The notes beneath the pieces are model-generated. The model saw only the letters and a program-made list of their open reading frames with translations. It did not search any database and was not told where the DNA came from. From assembly GCF_020536995.1 (NCBI RefSeq), contig NC_068357.1, positions 68,570,230-68,634,229 of the forward strand: a stretch of 64,000 bases of DNA. Direction: 5' to 3'. This DNA is from Dreissena polymorpha (lineage: Eukaryota; Mollusca; Bivalvia; Myida; Dreissenidae). Shown here in pieces: positions 11,270 to 22,009 of the stretch. Positions within the stretch are counted from its first letter, which is position 1; every line of letters begins with the position of its first letter. A program made the position numbers and the translations under genes.

Positions 11270-12600
11270 CTCGACATTATAAAAATTATTGTACAACACT
11301 ATTCGAATGTCGAACTGACTGTCGAGCTGGAATGCCGAGCCAGCTCGACATTCAAAAAAAATGTTCAACAGTATATCCGAATGTCGAACTGAATGTCGAG
11401 CTTGGAATGCCGAGCCAGCTCGACATTCGAAAATAAGCATACAACACTGTATGCGAATGCCGAACTGAATGTCGAGCTGGAATGCCGAGCCAGCTCGACA
11501 TTCAAAAATAAGCATACCACACTATTTGCGAATGCCGAACTGAATGTCGAGCTGGAATGCCGAGCCAGCTCGACATTCAAAAAAAATTGTACAACACTTT
11601 CTCCGAATGTCGAACTGAATGTCGAGCTGGAATGCCGAGCCAGCTCGTCATTAAAAAATTATTGTACAACACTATATCCGAATGTCGAACTGAATGTCGA
11701 GCTGGAATGCCGAGCCAGCTCGTCATTCGAAAATAAGCATACAACACTGTATGCGAATGCCGAACTGAATGTCGAGCTGGAATGCCGAGCCAGCTCGACA
11801 TTCAAAAAACATTGTACAACACTATCTTCGAATGTCGAACTGAATGTCGAGCTGGAATGCCGAGCCAGCTCGTCATTCAAAAATTATTGTACAACACTAT
11901 ATCCGAATGTCGAACTGAATGTCGAGCTGGAATGCCGAGCCAGCTCGTCATTCAAAAATTATTGTACAACACTATATTCGAATGTCGAACTGAATGTCGA
12001 GCTGGAATGCCGAGCCAGCTCGACATTCGAAAATAAGCATACAACACTATTTGCGAATGCCGAACTGAATGTCGAGCTGGAATGTCGAGCCAGCTCGACA
12101 TTCAAAAAAATGTACAACAGTATATCCGAATGTCGAACTGAATGTCGAGCTGGAATGCCGAGCCAGCTCGTCATTCAAAAATTATTGTACAACACTATAT
12201 CCGAATGTCGACCTGAATGTCGAGCTGGAATGCCGAGCCAGCTCGACATTCAAAAAGTATTGCTCAACACTTTCTCCGATTGTCGAACTGAATGTCGAGC
12301 TGGAATGCCGAGCCAGCTCGACATTCGAAAATAAGCATACAACACTATTTGCGAATGCCGAACTGAATGTCGAGCTGGAATGCCGAGCCAGCTCGACATT
12401 CAAAAAAAATGTACAACAGTATATCCGAATGTCGAACTGAATGTCGAGCTGGAATGCCGAGCCAGCTCGACATTCGAAAATAAGCATAAAACACTGTATG
12501 CGAATGCCGAACTGAATGTCGAGCTGGAATGCCGAGCCAGCTCGACATTCAAAAATAAGCATACAACATTATATGCGAATGCATTCCATGCATTCCAGCT
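11270..12600 (-). repeat. 75-bp satellite array, right arm of the nested element
   Basis: About 18 monomers of the same 75-bp unit in inverted orientation (core GGAATGCCGAGCCAGCTC), with both tail types again present. The array ends at a short disturbed stretch (GCATTCCATGCATTCC, about 12580-12597) before the cap. Confidence 0.88.
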
Positions 12601-12667
12601 CGACATTCGGTAATTTGAATGTTGAACTAATGTCGAACGTCGAACGGCGAGCCAACTTCACGCACCT

Positions 12668-12934
12668 TGAGCTGGCTCGACATTCCAGCTCGACATTCAG
12701 TTCGACATTATGATATAGTGTTGTATGCTTATTTTTGAATGTTGAGCTGTCTCGGCATTCCAGCTCGACATACAGTTCGACATTCGGATCTAGTGTTGTA
12801 CAATTATTTTTGAATGTCGTGCTGGCACTGCATTCCAGCTCGACATTCAGCTCGACATTCGGAGATAATGTTGTACAATTATTTTTGAATGTCGAGCCGG
12901 CACGGCATTCCAGCTCGACATTCAGTTTGACATT
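12668..12934 (+). repeat. Rest of the left satellite array of the 16-kb element
   Basis: About three and a half 75-bp monomers in the same orientation as 6014-7352. They have the same divergent look (GTTGAGCTGTC and GCTGGCACTGC variants), which marks them as the continuation of the outer left repeat on the far side of the nested element. The array stops at about 12934, where core sequence begins. Confidence 0.75.
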
Positions 12935-12939
12935 TTGTT

Positions 12940-13132
12940 CTTTTATTTAGTTTGCAATCCTCTTTTTTATATCTCGTTTCCTCGACTTAGAAAGTCGTTC
13001 CCACGGCATAGTTAACTCGTTCCCACGAGTCACTAAGTCGTTACCTCGAGTTAGTATTTCGTGTGAACGAGATTAAAAAAAAGAGGAGTGCAATGAAAAA
13101 AAACAGGAGTGAATGTCGCCTATTGGCCATCG
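12940..13132 (+). repeat. Fragment of the CTCGTGGCCACGAG palindrome family
   Basis: The stretch carries several weak CTCG...CGAG palindromes, poly-A runs with GAGGAGTGCAAT, and one end (AGTGAATGTCGCCTATTGGCCATCGTA) resembling the right end of the element at 14611-15383. It looks like a degraded, one-ended copy just upstream of the fucosyltransferase gene. The stretch 13133-13590, which should contain the promoter, shows no clear TATA box. Confidence 0.45.
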
Positions 13133-13593
13133 TAGTAACAAAACCGAAACGACGTGCTGTTTCATTACTCGAAAGCTCAAATTGCAACATTTGTCGGTAA
13201 AACGATAACTTGAAATCTCGATAGGGTATACACACTGGTATAATGTCGTAATTTGCGGTAAAGTTCGGTTCGGTTTATCGCTAGCTTGCACACTATAGCA
13301 TCTTATTTTGTCAGTGTACGTTTAGAACGACAATCTGAGACTATAACAGTATACTCAGTGAGGAATGCATTAATTGCTTAAAGTTGCTTGTAGAACAAAA
13401 AACTTATTAAATCTTCATAATATATTTGAAATATTAATGCATACAGATAAAAATCATCGCGTCTTCTACACGTTTACAGGAGTTATGTGCGAGGTTTAAT
13501 AAATAAGTCCATGGGAAAGATGTAAGTTTGAAATAAAGCAACAGATTATATAAAAAAAAACATAATTTTGTTTCTTTACATAAAGCGGATATA

Positions 13594-16500
13594 ATGAGAA
13601 AAAAAAGTTGGACGCTACAAATGATAAATCATCAATCCGAAAGGTGTCGAAGTTTCATGTTTTTTTCTTATGTCTAATTGTGAGTTGCTTAATAGTTCTA
13701 TTGAAGTTTACTTTTATCGATACAAACTACATTAAACCGGAAACAACATTTTTGAGACTGGTTGGTAATGAATCTGCCGCAAGGGACGCTATGTCATACA
13801 TTTACAAGGTGAATTCTTCGGTTCTATACAATGAAGCATTAACAAGGGGTTCGTCCGGAATCTTCTCCGCTAGTCCAGAAGACCCCGGTTTAGTGACCAT
13901 CCGACCAGCAGTCACATCTGTGCGACCAACAACCATCGAGAACACCACATCCAGCGAGCGAGTGACAACCAAATTGAGACCTACAACAACCGAACAACAG
14001 ACAACTACCAGACGATCAGTTACCACCGGGCAACCCACAACCACCGAGCGACCTTCAACCATCTCGCGACTCGCGACCAACGGGCTACCAGCTTTCGAAC
14101 AGAATACGTCAACACCAGACGCGTTAACCAATACCACGTCATCTCAGCAGGACACTAATAGGACAATTCTTTGGTTCAACAAGCCCTCATGGATGATAGG
14201 TATAAAATAATAAGCATTTTAAGACCGAAATGGGATATATTTGGTTTTACCAGGGTATTCGCTTATGCAGATTGTTTCATGTTAAGCTTAATTTATGGAT
14301 TTTGCCGTTAAAGTGGATGCTCAAAACATTAAGGTCCTGTACGAAACATCAAGGTCGCTCAGATTTGTGGAAGCAAACAAACGTTTACACCAAACGTTCG
14401 CGGCCCTATCGATTGACGACACTATAAATTTGACTAACCTCAAAAGGGAAAATAGCCAAGTTATTATTATATTCCTTATAATATTTAGAGCAGAACAGCA
14501 GATTCATTATATTTGAGTTATCGCTTGATCAGTAAAACAAACCAGGTTTACATTTAAAGCATACTTCAACTTATGCAATTCGAAACCAACATCAGTTAAA
14601 TACGGTGATCTACGGTGGCATAGAGGTGATTATCACTCCTCCTTTTTTTTTTAATGCACTGCTCTTTTTTCTATCTCGTGACCATGACTTTACAAACTCG
14701 TGGCCACGAGTAAGCTATGTCGTGGCTACGAGATGGAAAAAAGGGAAGTGCAAAACTAAATAGGAGTGCAATAAAAAAAAAACAACGGTGCAGTAAATAA
14801 AGGAAGGGTGCATTAAACAAAAGAGGAGATCCCGACTTAGCTAACTCGTGGCCACGAGTTGGTCAGCCAATCAAATTTTTCCACATGGTAGTTCATGGTG
14901 ATCTTTATACAAAAGGGAAGTAATCATCAACAAAAGAGGAAGAGAATTCTAACTCGTGGCCACGAGTTAGTCGGCCAATCAAATTGTTCCAAATGGTCGT
15001 TCATGGTGTTCTTCATACAAAGAGAAGTATCACAGTAAAAGTCCGTTCTGGCCAGCCAATATTTTTACGTACAGAATATTTGCACATGTTACGCAAAATT
15101 TAATTGGCTGACTAACTCGTGGCCACGCAATAGCTAAAATTCTCACCTCTTTTGTTTAATGCATCCTTTTTTATTTACTGAAACGCTCTTTTTTTAATTG
15201 CACTCCTCATTTATTTAGTTTTGCACTCCTCTTTTTTGTATCCTCGTTGCCTCGACTTAGTAACTCGAGGCCACGACATAGCTAACTCGTGGCCACGAAA
15301 TAGTAAGTCGTGGCCACGAGATAGCAAAAAGAGGAGTGCAATTTAAGAAAAAGAGGAGTGAATGTCACCTCTATGCCACCGTAGTGATCCGTTAATGCAA
15401 CTCGGAGTTTTGCATTTTCCATGGTGAGAGCTGCATATGACACGAAAACACGCAACGAAATCGCGATCATTATGTAAAAAGAAGATGACGTCATCTCGGT
15501 ATAATTATACGACGCTTTACTCGCCTTAATTTGGTGGCATTATATGTCCGACATGAAGAAGTCCGCGGAGATTCAAAGTGGTTTTACAGAGAATCTCCTG
15601 TGTGGACGCACCGAATCACGATGCAACGTAGAGATATTACTAGAGTGCAGAATCAGCCGGGTTTACAAACGGGATTGTAAATACACTTTTAGGAACTTTA
15701 TTTTTGCAAATGTCTCAAGCTCTTGAAATACCTCTGCAAACATCTTACGTGTATAAAATAAAGTTTTTCTTGTAGTTTGTGTCGGTATCTTAAGCTAAGA
15801 GATTAAATCCTTGACTAAGTCTGAAATCGGTGACAACATTTTACGTTTCGTGAAGCATAACCGTATACATGAACCCAGTAAAAATTGAATTTTTGAACAA
15901 AAACACATGCTTATTAGATAAAGTACTTCTGATGTATTTCGCATTGCCATGAGCAGCATAAACATCTGACTTTCATGCAGTAGTTTAAATTCTTAAGAAA
16001 ACTTGTTTTAAAAAGTTATTTGAAAAAAATCTAATATTATCATAGGTGCCAATAAACGAGAAAAAAAACTTATCAAATGTCTGTTTTAGATAACGTTTAC
16101 AATACATGTCTGCACATAACCGTGCAACAATTTTTTTTATTATGAGCTTATGTCAAGATCACTTAATTAGAAATAGCAAACAACAACAACAACAGTTTCC
16201 ATGCAATCGCTTCTGATGACGTCATTGATCAGATATTGTGTGTGTTGATAGCCTTTATTCAGAAATACATGTAGCTTGGATTGGTGCAAGTCGCATAAAT
16301 GTCAAAGTTACTTTTGCTAAAAAATATCAAATGTTATAAGACCGTTTTCGCTCAGTAATTTGTATTTTGATGGAGGTATTATATTGATATTTTGTGTGTA
16401 GATAGCTTACATGTAAACTTCCTTGTGACTGAACAATTATTTAACAAAAGTCCTGTAACTGAGTTAACGGTGAACACCTGTTTTCGGGGCATTATCATAT

Positions 16501-17593
16501 TTTTGTGTGTATCTATTTAGTCCGTAGCAATCAAAATGTAAACCTTATGCTCCGTAGTAATCATAATACTTTATACATTCATATTTCTTCTTACACATAT
16601 ATATTGAACTTATATAATGTGAATACTTAATATAACATATCTCTTATTGCGTTCTCTATTGCAGAGTCTGTCATAGAGCAGTCGTTCCGGAAGTGCGAAT
16701 ACCAGAATTGTCATACGTCGACGGACAAGTCAAGTATGGACGCCGCGGCCGCGGTGATCTTCACCCTTCCGCACGGCTTGGGAACCCAACCACCTGTGGA
16801 CCCTCTCAAACGAAACCCCGATCAAGCCTGGGTATTCTTCACCCTCGAAGCCCCATCCTACTATGGTGGGTTAGGCCAGCCTTATTTTGCTCCAGGATGG
16901 AAGTTCACAATGAATTGGTCCATGACCTATATGCGCGATGCCGATATATCCTTTCCATACGGAACTCTCGAGCCACGTTCTGACGCTTACAGTCGAAATT
17001 ACAGCGCCATTTATGAGCATAAGACCAAATTGGTAGCGTGGTTTGTCAGTAATTGCAAAACGCCTGGAAGGCGGGAAGATTATGTTCAAGAATTGAAGAA
17101 TGCCGGCTTAGAGGTTGATATTTACGGTGGATGCAGTAAGCAGGGATTGACCCTTCCCAGATCCCGATTCGATGATATTAATAAAACATTAAGTCAGTAC
17201 TTTTTCTACTTTTCGTATGAAAATTCCATTTGCGAAGATTATGTGACAGAAAAACTTTTTGCTAATTATAACTACGACGTCATACAAGTAGTCCGAGGTG
17301 GAGCGGACTACAAACAGCTACTTCCGACAAATTCCTACATAAATACCGCTGATTTCGATAGTCCTGCTAAAATGGTGGGACATTTGAAAGCTCTAGCGGG
17401 CAATCACACTAAATATATTGAAATGTTGGTGAATAAGCGAAGTCTTCAGTTGGTTAAGGCACTTGTTGATATCGATCCAATTTACAGTAAACCATTTTGT
17501 ACATTGTGTGAAAAGTTAAATAAGTTGGATGAGAATAGGAGAGTGTATACTTCGATGCATGATCATTATCGACAAGATCGCTGCACCTCTTGA
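13594..17593 (+). CDS. Alpha-1,3-fucosyltransferase (GT10), two exons, cargo of the 16-kb element
   Basis: A predicted type II Golgi enzyme that transfers fucose from GDP-fucose to N-acetylglucosamine-type acceptors. Exon 1 (to 14199) encodes a short basic tail, a membrane segment (FFLCLIVSCLIVLLKFTF), and a Thr/Pro-rich stem of about 150 residues. The GT-AG intron is 14200-16664. Exon 2 (16665-17593, stop TGA) holds the catalytic domain with the family signatures FRKCEYQNC, WVFFTLEAPSYYGG, NWSMTYMRDADI, VDIYGGC and YFSYENSICEDYVTEKLF, and a C-terminal CTLC pair. All look intact, and the length is about 510 residues. One oddity: the only plausible ATG (13594) is followed by eight A, and nine would be needed to join the exon 1 frame. 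Otherwise an upstream exon supplies the start. The intron shows DNA-level capture, not retrocopying. Confidence 0.85.
14611..15383 (+). mobile_element. Palindrome-rich foldback MITE in the fucosyltransferase intron
   Basis: Its ends are perfect inverted repeats, TACGGTGGCATAGAGGTGA and its complement, flanked by GTGATC (14605-14610 and 15384-15389), a likely 6-bp target duplication. The interior repeats the perfect palindrome CTCGTGGCCACGAG many times, separated by AAAAGAGGAGTGCAAT blocks, and is itself roughly symmetrical about its middle. No coding capacity is seen. Confidence 0.75.
15390..16660 (+). other. Remainder of the fucosyltransferase intron
   Basis: AT-rich intron DNA with no further exon that I can support. 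A 60-codon open frame at 15544-15726 has no recognisable similarity and no splice sites fitting the flanking exons. Confidence 0.5.
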
Positions 17594-18024
17594 TGGAACC
17601 TTGTACTCCTGATGTCTTTATTTACAATCTTCTTGCATTGTTGTCTTTCACTACTGTGAAAATATGAAAAAAGCCGAGCTTTAAATATTTATCAGCTTTG
17701 TTTAGATGTCAGCCAAATTATCAAAAGAATGATACATTGCATCAATTATTAGTCGAATCGTTACGGTAGATTGATTTTAAGGTAACCTTTCAAATACAAA
17801 GTAAAGAGTTTTTTTGCCAAAGATATGCAAAACGGTCGCATTGTTAATTACATAATCACCCGTAGTTTGTGTCTCTTAAATGTAGGACACCTTTATTTAA
17901 AAAAAATGTATCGAAATTTCGGACACAAAGAAATAATATTTTAAGTGTTCAAAACCTTAGAGTTATTACGGTAGTTATGTCACATTTATAGTTGATCGTG
18001 TATTGAATATCTGCACATATAAGT

Positions 18025-18880
18025 ATTCGCCAATCTCTCACTCTCACCACTTTCAAACATAGGCTTAAGAAATATTTCCTCTTTGAGGCGCAAAATGAGT
18101 CTCACGTGTAGTAACATTTTTTCTGTTTTCCTCTTATTCAAAAGTCAAATACTCCTCCATAAGTGTCGTAATGATTACTGTAGATTTAATTTCTGCAAAC
18201 AAATATGCATATTGTTTTTTCAAACTATTTATATAGCAAGGAGGTGCAGGCTATTCTTCATAACAGTTGTGTAAATTCATATCCTATTGTGAACAACACT
18301 GGTCATGAATATTGTTTTCTGTAATTATAATATTTGTGTATATCTGCCACTTCTATCAATCGTAAACTATTTCAAGAATAATGTATTCCACGTTTTTAAA
18401 CTCTGACTTTGTACAATAATGTACGCGGCTGTTTTTGTTAACTTTTTGTTATTGTTATTGGTCGTGTTAATTAAGATATGGTAATTGTATAAGCGCGCGC
18501 GTGTGTGTGTGTGCGTGCGTTAGAGTGTGTGCATATGGGAAAATGTAATCAACAATACATTTATATTTTTAAATACTTTCTGATAATAAATATTTGTTCC
18601 TTGAGACCATTTCAATATTGGAAGAGAAATTAATAATATAAGAGAAGTCATATAATATACTTGCTTTTTATGACACTTTTATTACACTGTTACAGTACTC
18701 TTATGTCCGTTAAAGTCTACATGTTTGCATTATAATGTAGAAATGCATTATACATACCATAGTTGTTTGAAGGCCTCATTGAAAATAAGATTACCATTGT
18801 TAAACTGTCTGCATGACTTTGTATCAATGTGTTGTCTTAATGAGTTACCTTCGGAAAATAAAGAGATTATTATTATTATC
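18025..18880 (+). mobile_element. 3' end of a truncated LINE
   Basis: Around 18031-18110 one frame reads SLTLTTFKHRLKKYFLFEA and then stops. This resembles the C-terminal tail of non-LTR reverse transcriptases of the L2/CR1-like kind (pattern xTFKxxLKxxLF). The unit ends in AATAAAGAGATTATTATTATTATCC at 18856-18880, a short tandem tail typical of such LINEs. It is 5' truncated, within the cargo core downstream of the fucosyltransferase. The intervening 17594-18020 is AT-rich, probably 3' UTR and flank. Confidence 0.5.
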
Positions 18881-19260
18881 CATATTGCGTTGCTAAGATG
18901 AAATATTTCTAGGTGCAATTGTAATGAGATCTATATTTTACTATGCTGCGTTATTGTTTACGAGAAGATTTACAACGCTTATGGTATTTTTTGGATAAAA
19001 TTATGAAGATCAGGTATCATCATCTTAAATTCATGTGTTTATCCCAATACAAATGATAGATCTATCGACCGATAATACGCACACACTACATCTTTCATAT
19101 TAGATAAAGTGTTTAGGAGCAAAATCAATTACAAAATAAAAAAACAACAATACCAATGCTATCTATGACCAAAATATATTGTTCACTTTACGAGCCTGAA
19201 TGGCAATTCTAACTTGGTCAAAAGATTCTATATGTATTTATAAATGGCATTCTGAAGTTT

Positions 19261-19486
19261 AACCCATTTATGCCTAGTGGACTCTCCCATCCTTCTTAAT
19301 TGGATCAGTTTATTTCCGAAATTAGGGATGTCTAGTATATTAATTTTTATATTTAGAATATTTCTTACCGAAATTCCTTTAAGCAAATAGCGCAGATCCT
19401 GATGAGACGCCGCATCATGCGGCGTCTCATTTGGGTCTACGCTGTTTGCCAAGGCCTGTTTTCTAGACGCTAGGCATAAATGGGTT
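19261..19486 (+). mobile_element. Short inverted-repeat element with a GATGAGACGCC hairpin
   Basis: The ends are perfect inverted repeats, AACCCATTTATGCCTAG and CTAGGCATAAATGGGTT. The interior has the hairpin GATGAGACGCCGCATCATGC plus its partner arm at 19401-19431, followed by TACGCTGTTTGCC. It is 226 bp with no coding capacity, a non-autonomous DNA element sitting in the core of the 16-kb element. Flanks do not show an unambiguous duplication. Confidence 0.7.
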
Positions 19487-21352
19487 GAGTCTGCTAATCA
19501 CATCAAAACGTTCCCACGATTAAATTAATCGTAATCGTGAGTTTGTTATAACGTTTTTCGGCGTGCTGTATTAAGCCAGCTTTTCACCTGACCTGACCTT
19601 TGTAAGTGTCCAATAATATTCAAATAAAATTTCCCGCGGCTAGGTACGAATGGATACACTTCATTAATTTCATTGGCTGATTTGAGTATAACACCAAAAC
19701 ATTGGAAACATATCCGCGTCTTTGTGATACTGCATGAAACAATATTATCTCTAATGAAAAGGCTCAATAGATAGAACAGTTTTACAATCAATTCTCGACA
19801 TAAATACAGTTTGTGCGTGCACCTTTTATTTTCAGAGAATAACCAGTGCAAAAGCGTTTATACTAAAGGCTATGTTCTCATATTAAGTACTTACTTCCAT
19901 ATTTATGTCAACATGTTAACATGTAAAAGTATAAAGAGCAGTGAAAGCGAGGCCTCACTTTAATGCGTTGCATTTCAACCCGCGAGGTTTCGGGTCAATT
20001 CGCGGCCAGTGTGTGAAAGTCAGAGTTTATATACAGTTCATCACCGGAGTTCGCAGCCAGTAAAATAATCGTTATATAATAAAGACTCTATCCGTGAACT
20101 AGGTGACCTGGAATTTTCTTTAGAATAGAAATCTGTTAAATGAAGATATTCAGCAATATAATAAAGATATGTCAATAATAGATTATTAAAGTGTTTTCAA
20201 CAATACAACGATAAATATTATTTTAGATTAATTTAACAATAATTATTCCACCATATTGACTATTGTATTAAGCATGAGCGCGATGATTCTCGAAACTGTT
20301 AATAATCGAATCAAATAGCAATGCCCGACAAACAACTTAAACAGGTTTGTTCGAAGAACGCGCCTATAAAGACGGATACTTCGCGTGTGACCGGTTGACT
20401 CATATGTTTTAATTTCACTTCCATTCTTCTTTTGGTTTTCTGTTTTGTATCTAAAGGTTTATGACCAGCAACATGTAATAATGTAAAATAAGCCGCGAAA
20501 ACTCCGCTAAACATCCCTTACTGCGTGTGATGCAGCTGAGAACTGCACAGAAAAAGACATTCGCTATCAATGATCTCATTCATTGACCTATCAACGCCGT
20601 TTATCTTTTTTAAACATAATTTCTTGTCACTACTTAATATGTAATGGGAGCGAGTTCTAAAGTCGCGTTTACGACATAAATAAATCATGTACATGTCACA
20701 TCTGACATTAATACAAATATACATAAGAATTAAACCGGACATTGTCGCTTAATAGATGTATGGAGGTCAGTTGTTTTTGCATCTACTTTGCAAAAAAAGT
20801 AACACAGAATGTTGCTGTTGGTGTTGTTTTTTTTTAAATCAGTGAAAATTTTTAATCGGACAAAATCACGTTAATCGATTCTTATGACATTTCATGTGCA
20901 AATCATACTTTTTGCAATCTAATGGTCATAACATCAATTATTTTGAAAATCTTTTTTGGTGAGGGAGGCATAGTTATTTTAATTTCCAACGTTAGCACAT
21001 TTGTCCAGAATTCTTTGTATTTCCGTCTCATTTTCGTATTACATTTGACATTAACATTTGAGTATAAAACAAAGTTTACAAAATCTAAATAAAGTGGTAT
21101 ATTACGTGATGGACAAAAACATGTAATATTTATTTATTTATAACCCTGGAAAGATTCATAGATACCTTATAAATAAAGAATTGCAAAAGTTGTCACTGTT
21201 GGCATGCTTATAAAAAGGAACAGTGTTGTGTATTTCTTCTCAAGCTAAAGTAAAACTTACCGGTATATTCAGCACAAAATAATTTATATGCTACTCCATT
21301 AAATAAAAACAATTTAATATAACGACTTGATACCATTTACCCATGTTATGAC
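19487..21352 (+). other. Unassigned AT-rich part of the element core
   Basis: I see no gene here. Short open frames on the minus strand (19546-19851, 20311-20742) lack recognisable domains. The stretch belongs to the DNA carried between the two satellite ends. Confidence 0.5.
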
Positions 21353-22000
21353 TCGACATCATACATCCGAATGTCGAAATGAATGTCGAGCTGGAATGCC
21401 AAGCCAGCTCGACATTCAAAAATAATTGTACAACATTATCTCTGAATGTCGAACTGAATGTCGAGCTGGAATGCTGAGCCGGCTAACCATTCGAAAATAA
21501 GTATACAACACTATATCCGAATGTCGAACTGAATGTGGAGCTGGAATGCCGAGCCAGCTCAACATTCGAAAATATGCATACAACACTATCTCCGAATGTC
21601 GAACTGAATGTCGAGTTGGAATGCCGAGCCAGTCAACATTCGAAAATATGCATACACCACTTTATCCGAATGTCGAACTTAATGTGGAGCTGGAATGCCA
21701 AGCCAGCTCGACATTCAAAAATAATTGTACAACATTATTTCAGAATGTCGAACTAAATGTCGACCTGGAATGCCGAGTCAGCTAAATATTCGAAAATAAG
21801 CATACAACACTAATTCCGAATGTCGAACTGAATGTCGAGCTGGAATGCCGAGCCAGCTCAACATTAAAAAACAATTGTACAACATTATTTCCGATTGTCG
21901 AACTGAATGTCGAGCTGGAATGCCGAGCCAGCTCAACATTCGGTAATTTGAATGTTGTGCTAATGTCGAACGTCGAACGGCGAGCCAACTTTACGCACCT
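21353..22000 (-). repeat. Right terminal repeat of the 16-kb element: satellite plus cap
   Basis: About eight inverted 75-bp monomers, fairly diverged (CCAAGCCAGC, CGAGTCAGC and similar variants), lead into the cap at 21938-22000, which ends CGCACCT. The cap matches the left cap at 5957-6013 apart from four substitutions over about 83 bases. It shares the GCACAACATTC variant with that cap and not with the nested element. Confidence 0.85.
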
Positions 22001-22009
22001 ACATTTTTA
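22001..22009 (+). repeat. Right 9-bp target-site duplication of the 16-kb element
   Basis: acattttta follows the element end CGCACCT and repeats 5948-5956. The sequence after it (aacagaagcg) is what follows the single copy of this 9-mer in the right arm. Confidence 0.92.

Larger units (their letters stand above)
7353..12667 (+). mobile_element. Nested, fully palindromic foldback element
   Basis: It starts AGGTGCGTGAAG and ends CTTCACGCACCT. The terminal caps are identical over about 72 bases and share a GTTCAACATTC variant that differs from the caps of the outer element. The left arm has about 33 satellite monomers (7412-9896), the centre is an 11-bp repeat array that itself folds back (9897-11269), and the right arm has about 18 inverted monomers (11270-12600). 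There is no unique DNA at all, so the whole 5.3 kb could fold into one hairpin with unequal arms. Flanks (cattcggatgtg and tgagctggctcg) show no clear target duplication, which may reflect insertion into a repeat followed by exchange. Confidence 0.8.
5957..22000 (+). mobile_element. 16-kb foldback-type transposon carrying a fucosyltransferase gene
   Basis: The unit starts AGGTGCGTGAAGTTGGCTCG and ends with the matching inverted CGAGCCAACTTTACGCACCT, and is flanked by 9-bp repeats. Beyond the caps (about 83 aligned bases, four mismatches) each terminal repeat is a tandem array of a 75-bp satellite, in opposite orientation at the two ends: 6014-7352 plus 12668-12934 on the left, 21353-21938 on the right. 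The core of about 8.4 kb (12935-21352) is mostly single-copy DNA with the fucosyltransferase gene at 13594-17593, a LINE tail and two small palindromic elements. No transposase is visible, so it is non-autonomous. Satellite-bearing inverted ends with a 9-bp duplication recall Drosophila Foldback elements; 9 bp also suits Mutator-like elements. Family assignment is inference. Confidence 0.88.

Noticed and set aside
9897-11436. Arg/Ser/Pro-rich frames up to 434 codons through the 11-bp array
   Set aside because: They are open because the repeat lacks stops in any phase. They run from the array into the satellite without any gene structure.
7412-12600. CRISPR-like regular array
   Set aside because: The repeats are contiguous, without unique spacers, in a eukaryotic genome, and they reverse orientation about a centre. 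This is a satellite in a foldback element.
6018-12613. Many open frames of 70-330 codons on both strands, giving apparent 25-residue repeat proteins
   Set aside because: They follow from the 75-bp satellite period and the stop-poor unit, and exist in several overlapping phases on both strands. No start context, splice sites or domain supports a gene.
13041-13291. Two overlapping minus-strand frames upstream of the fucosyltransferase
   Set aside because: They lie partly in a degraded palindromic repeat and have no coding signature.
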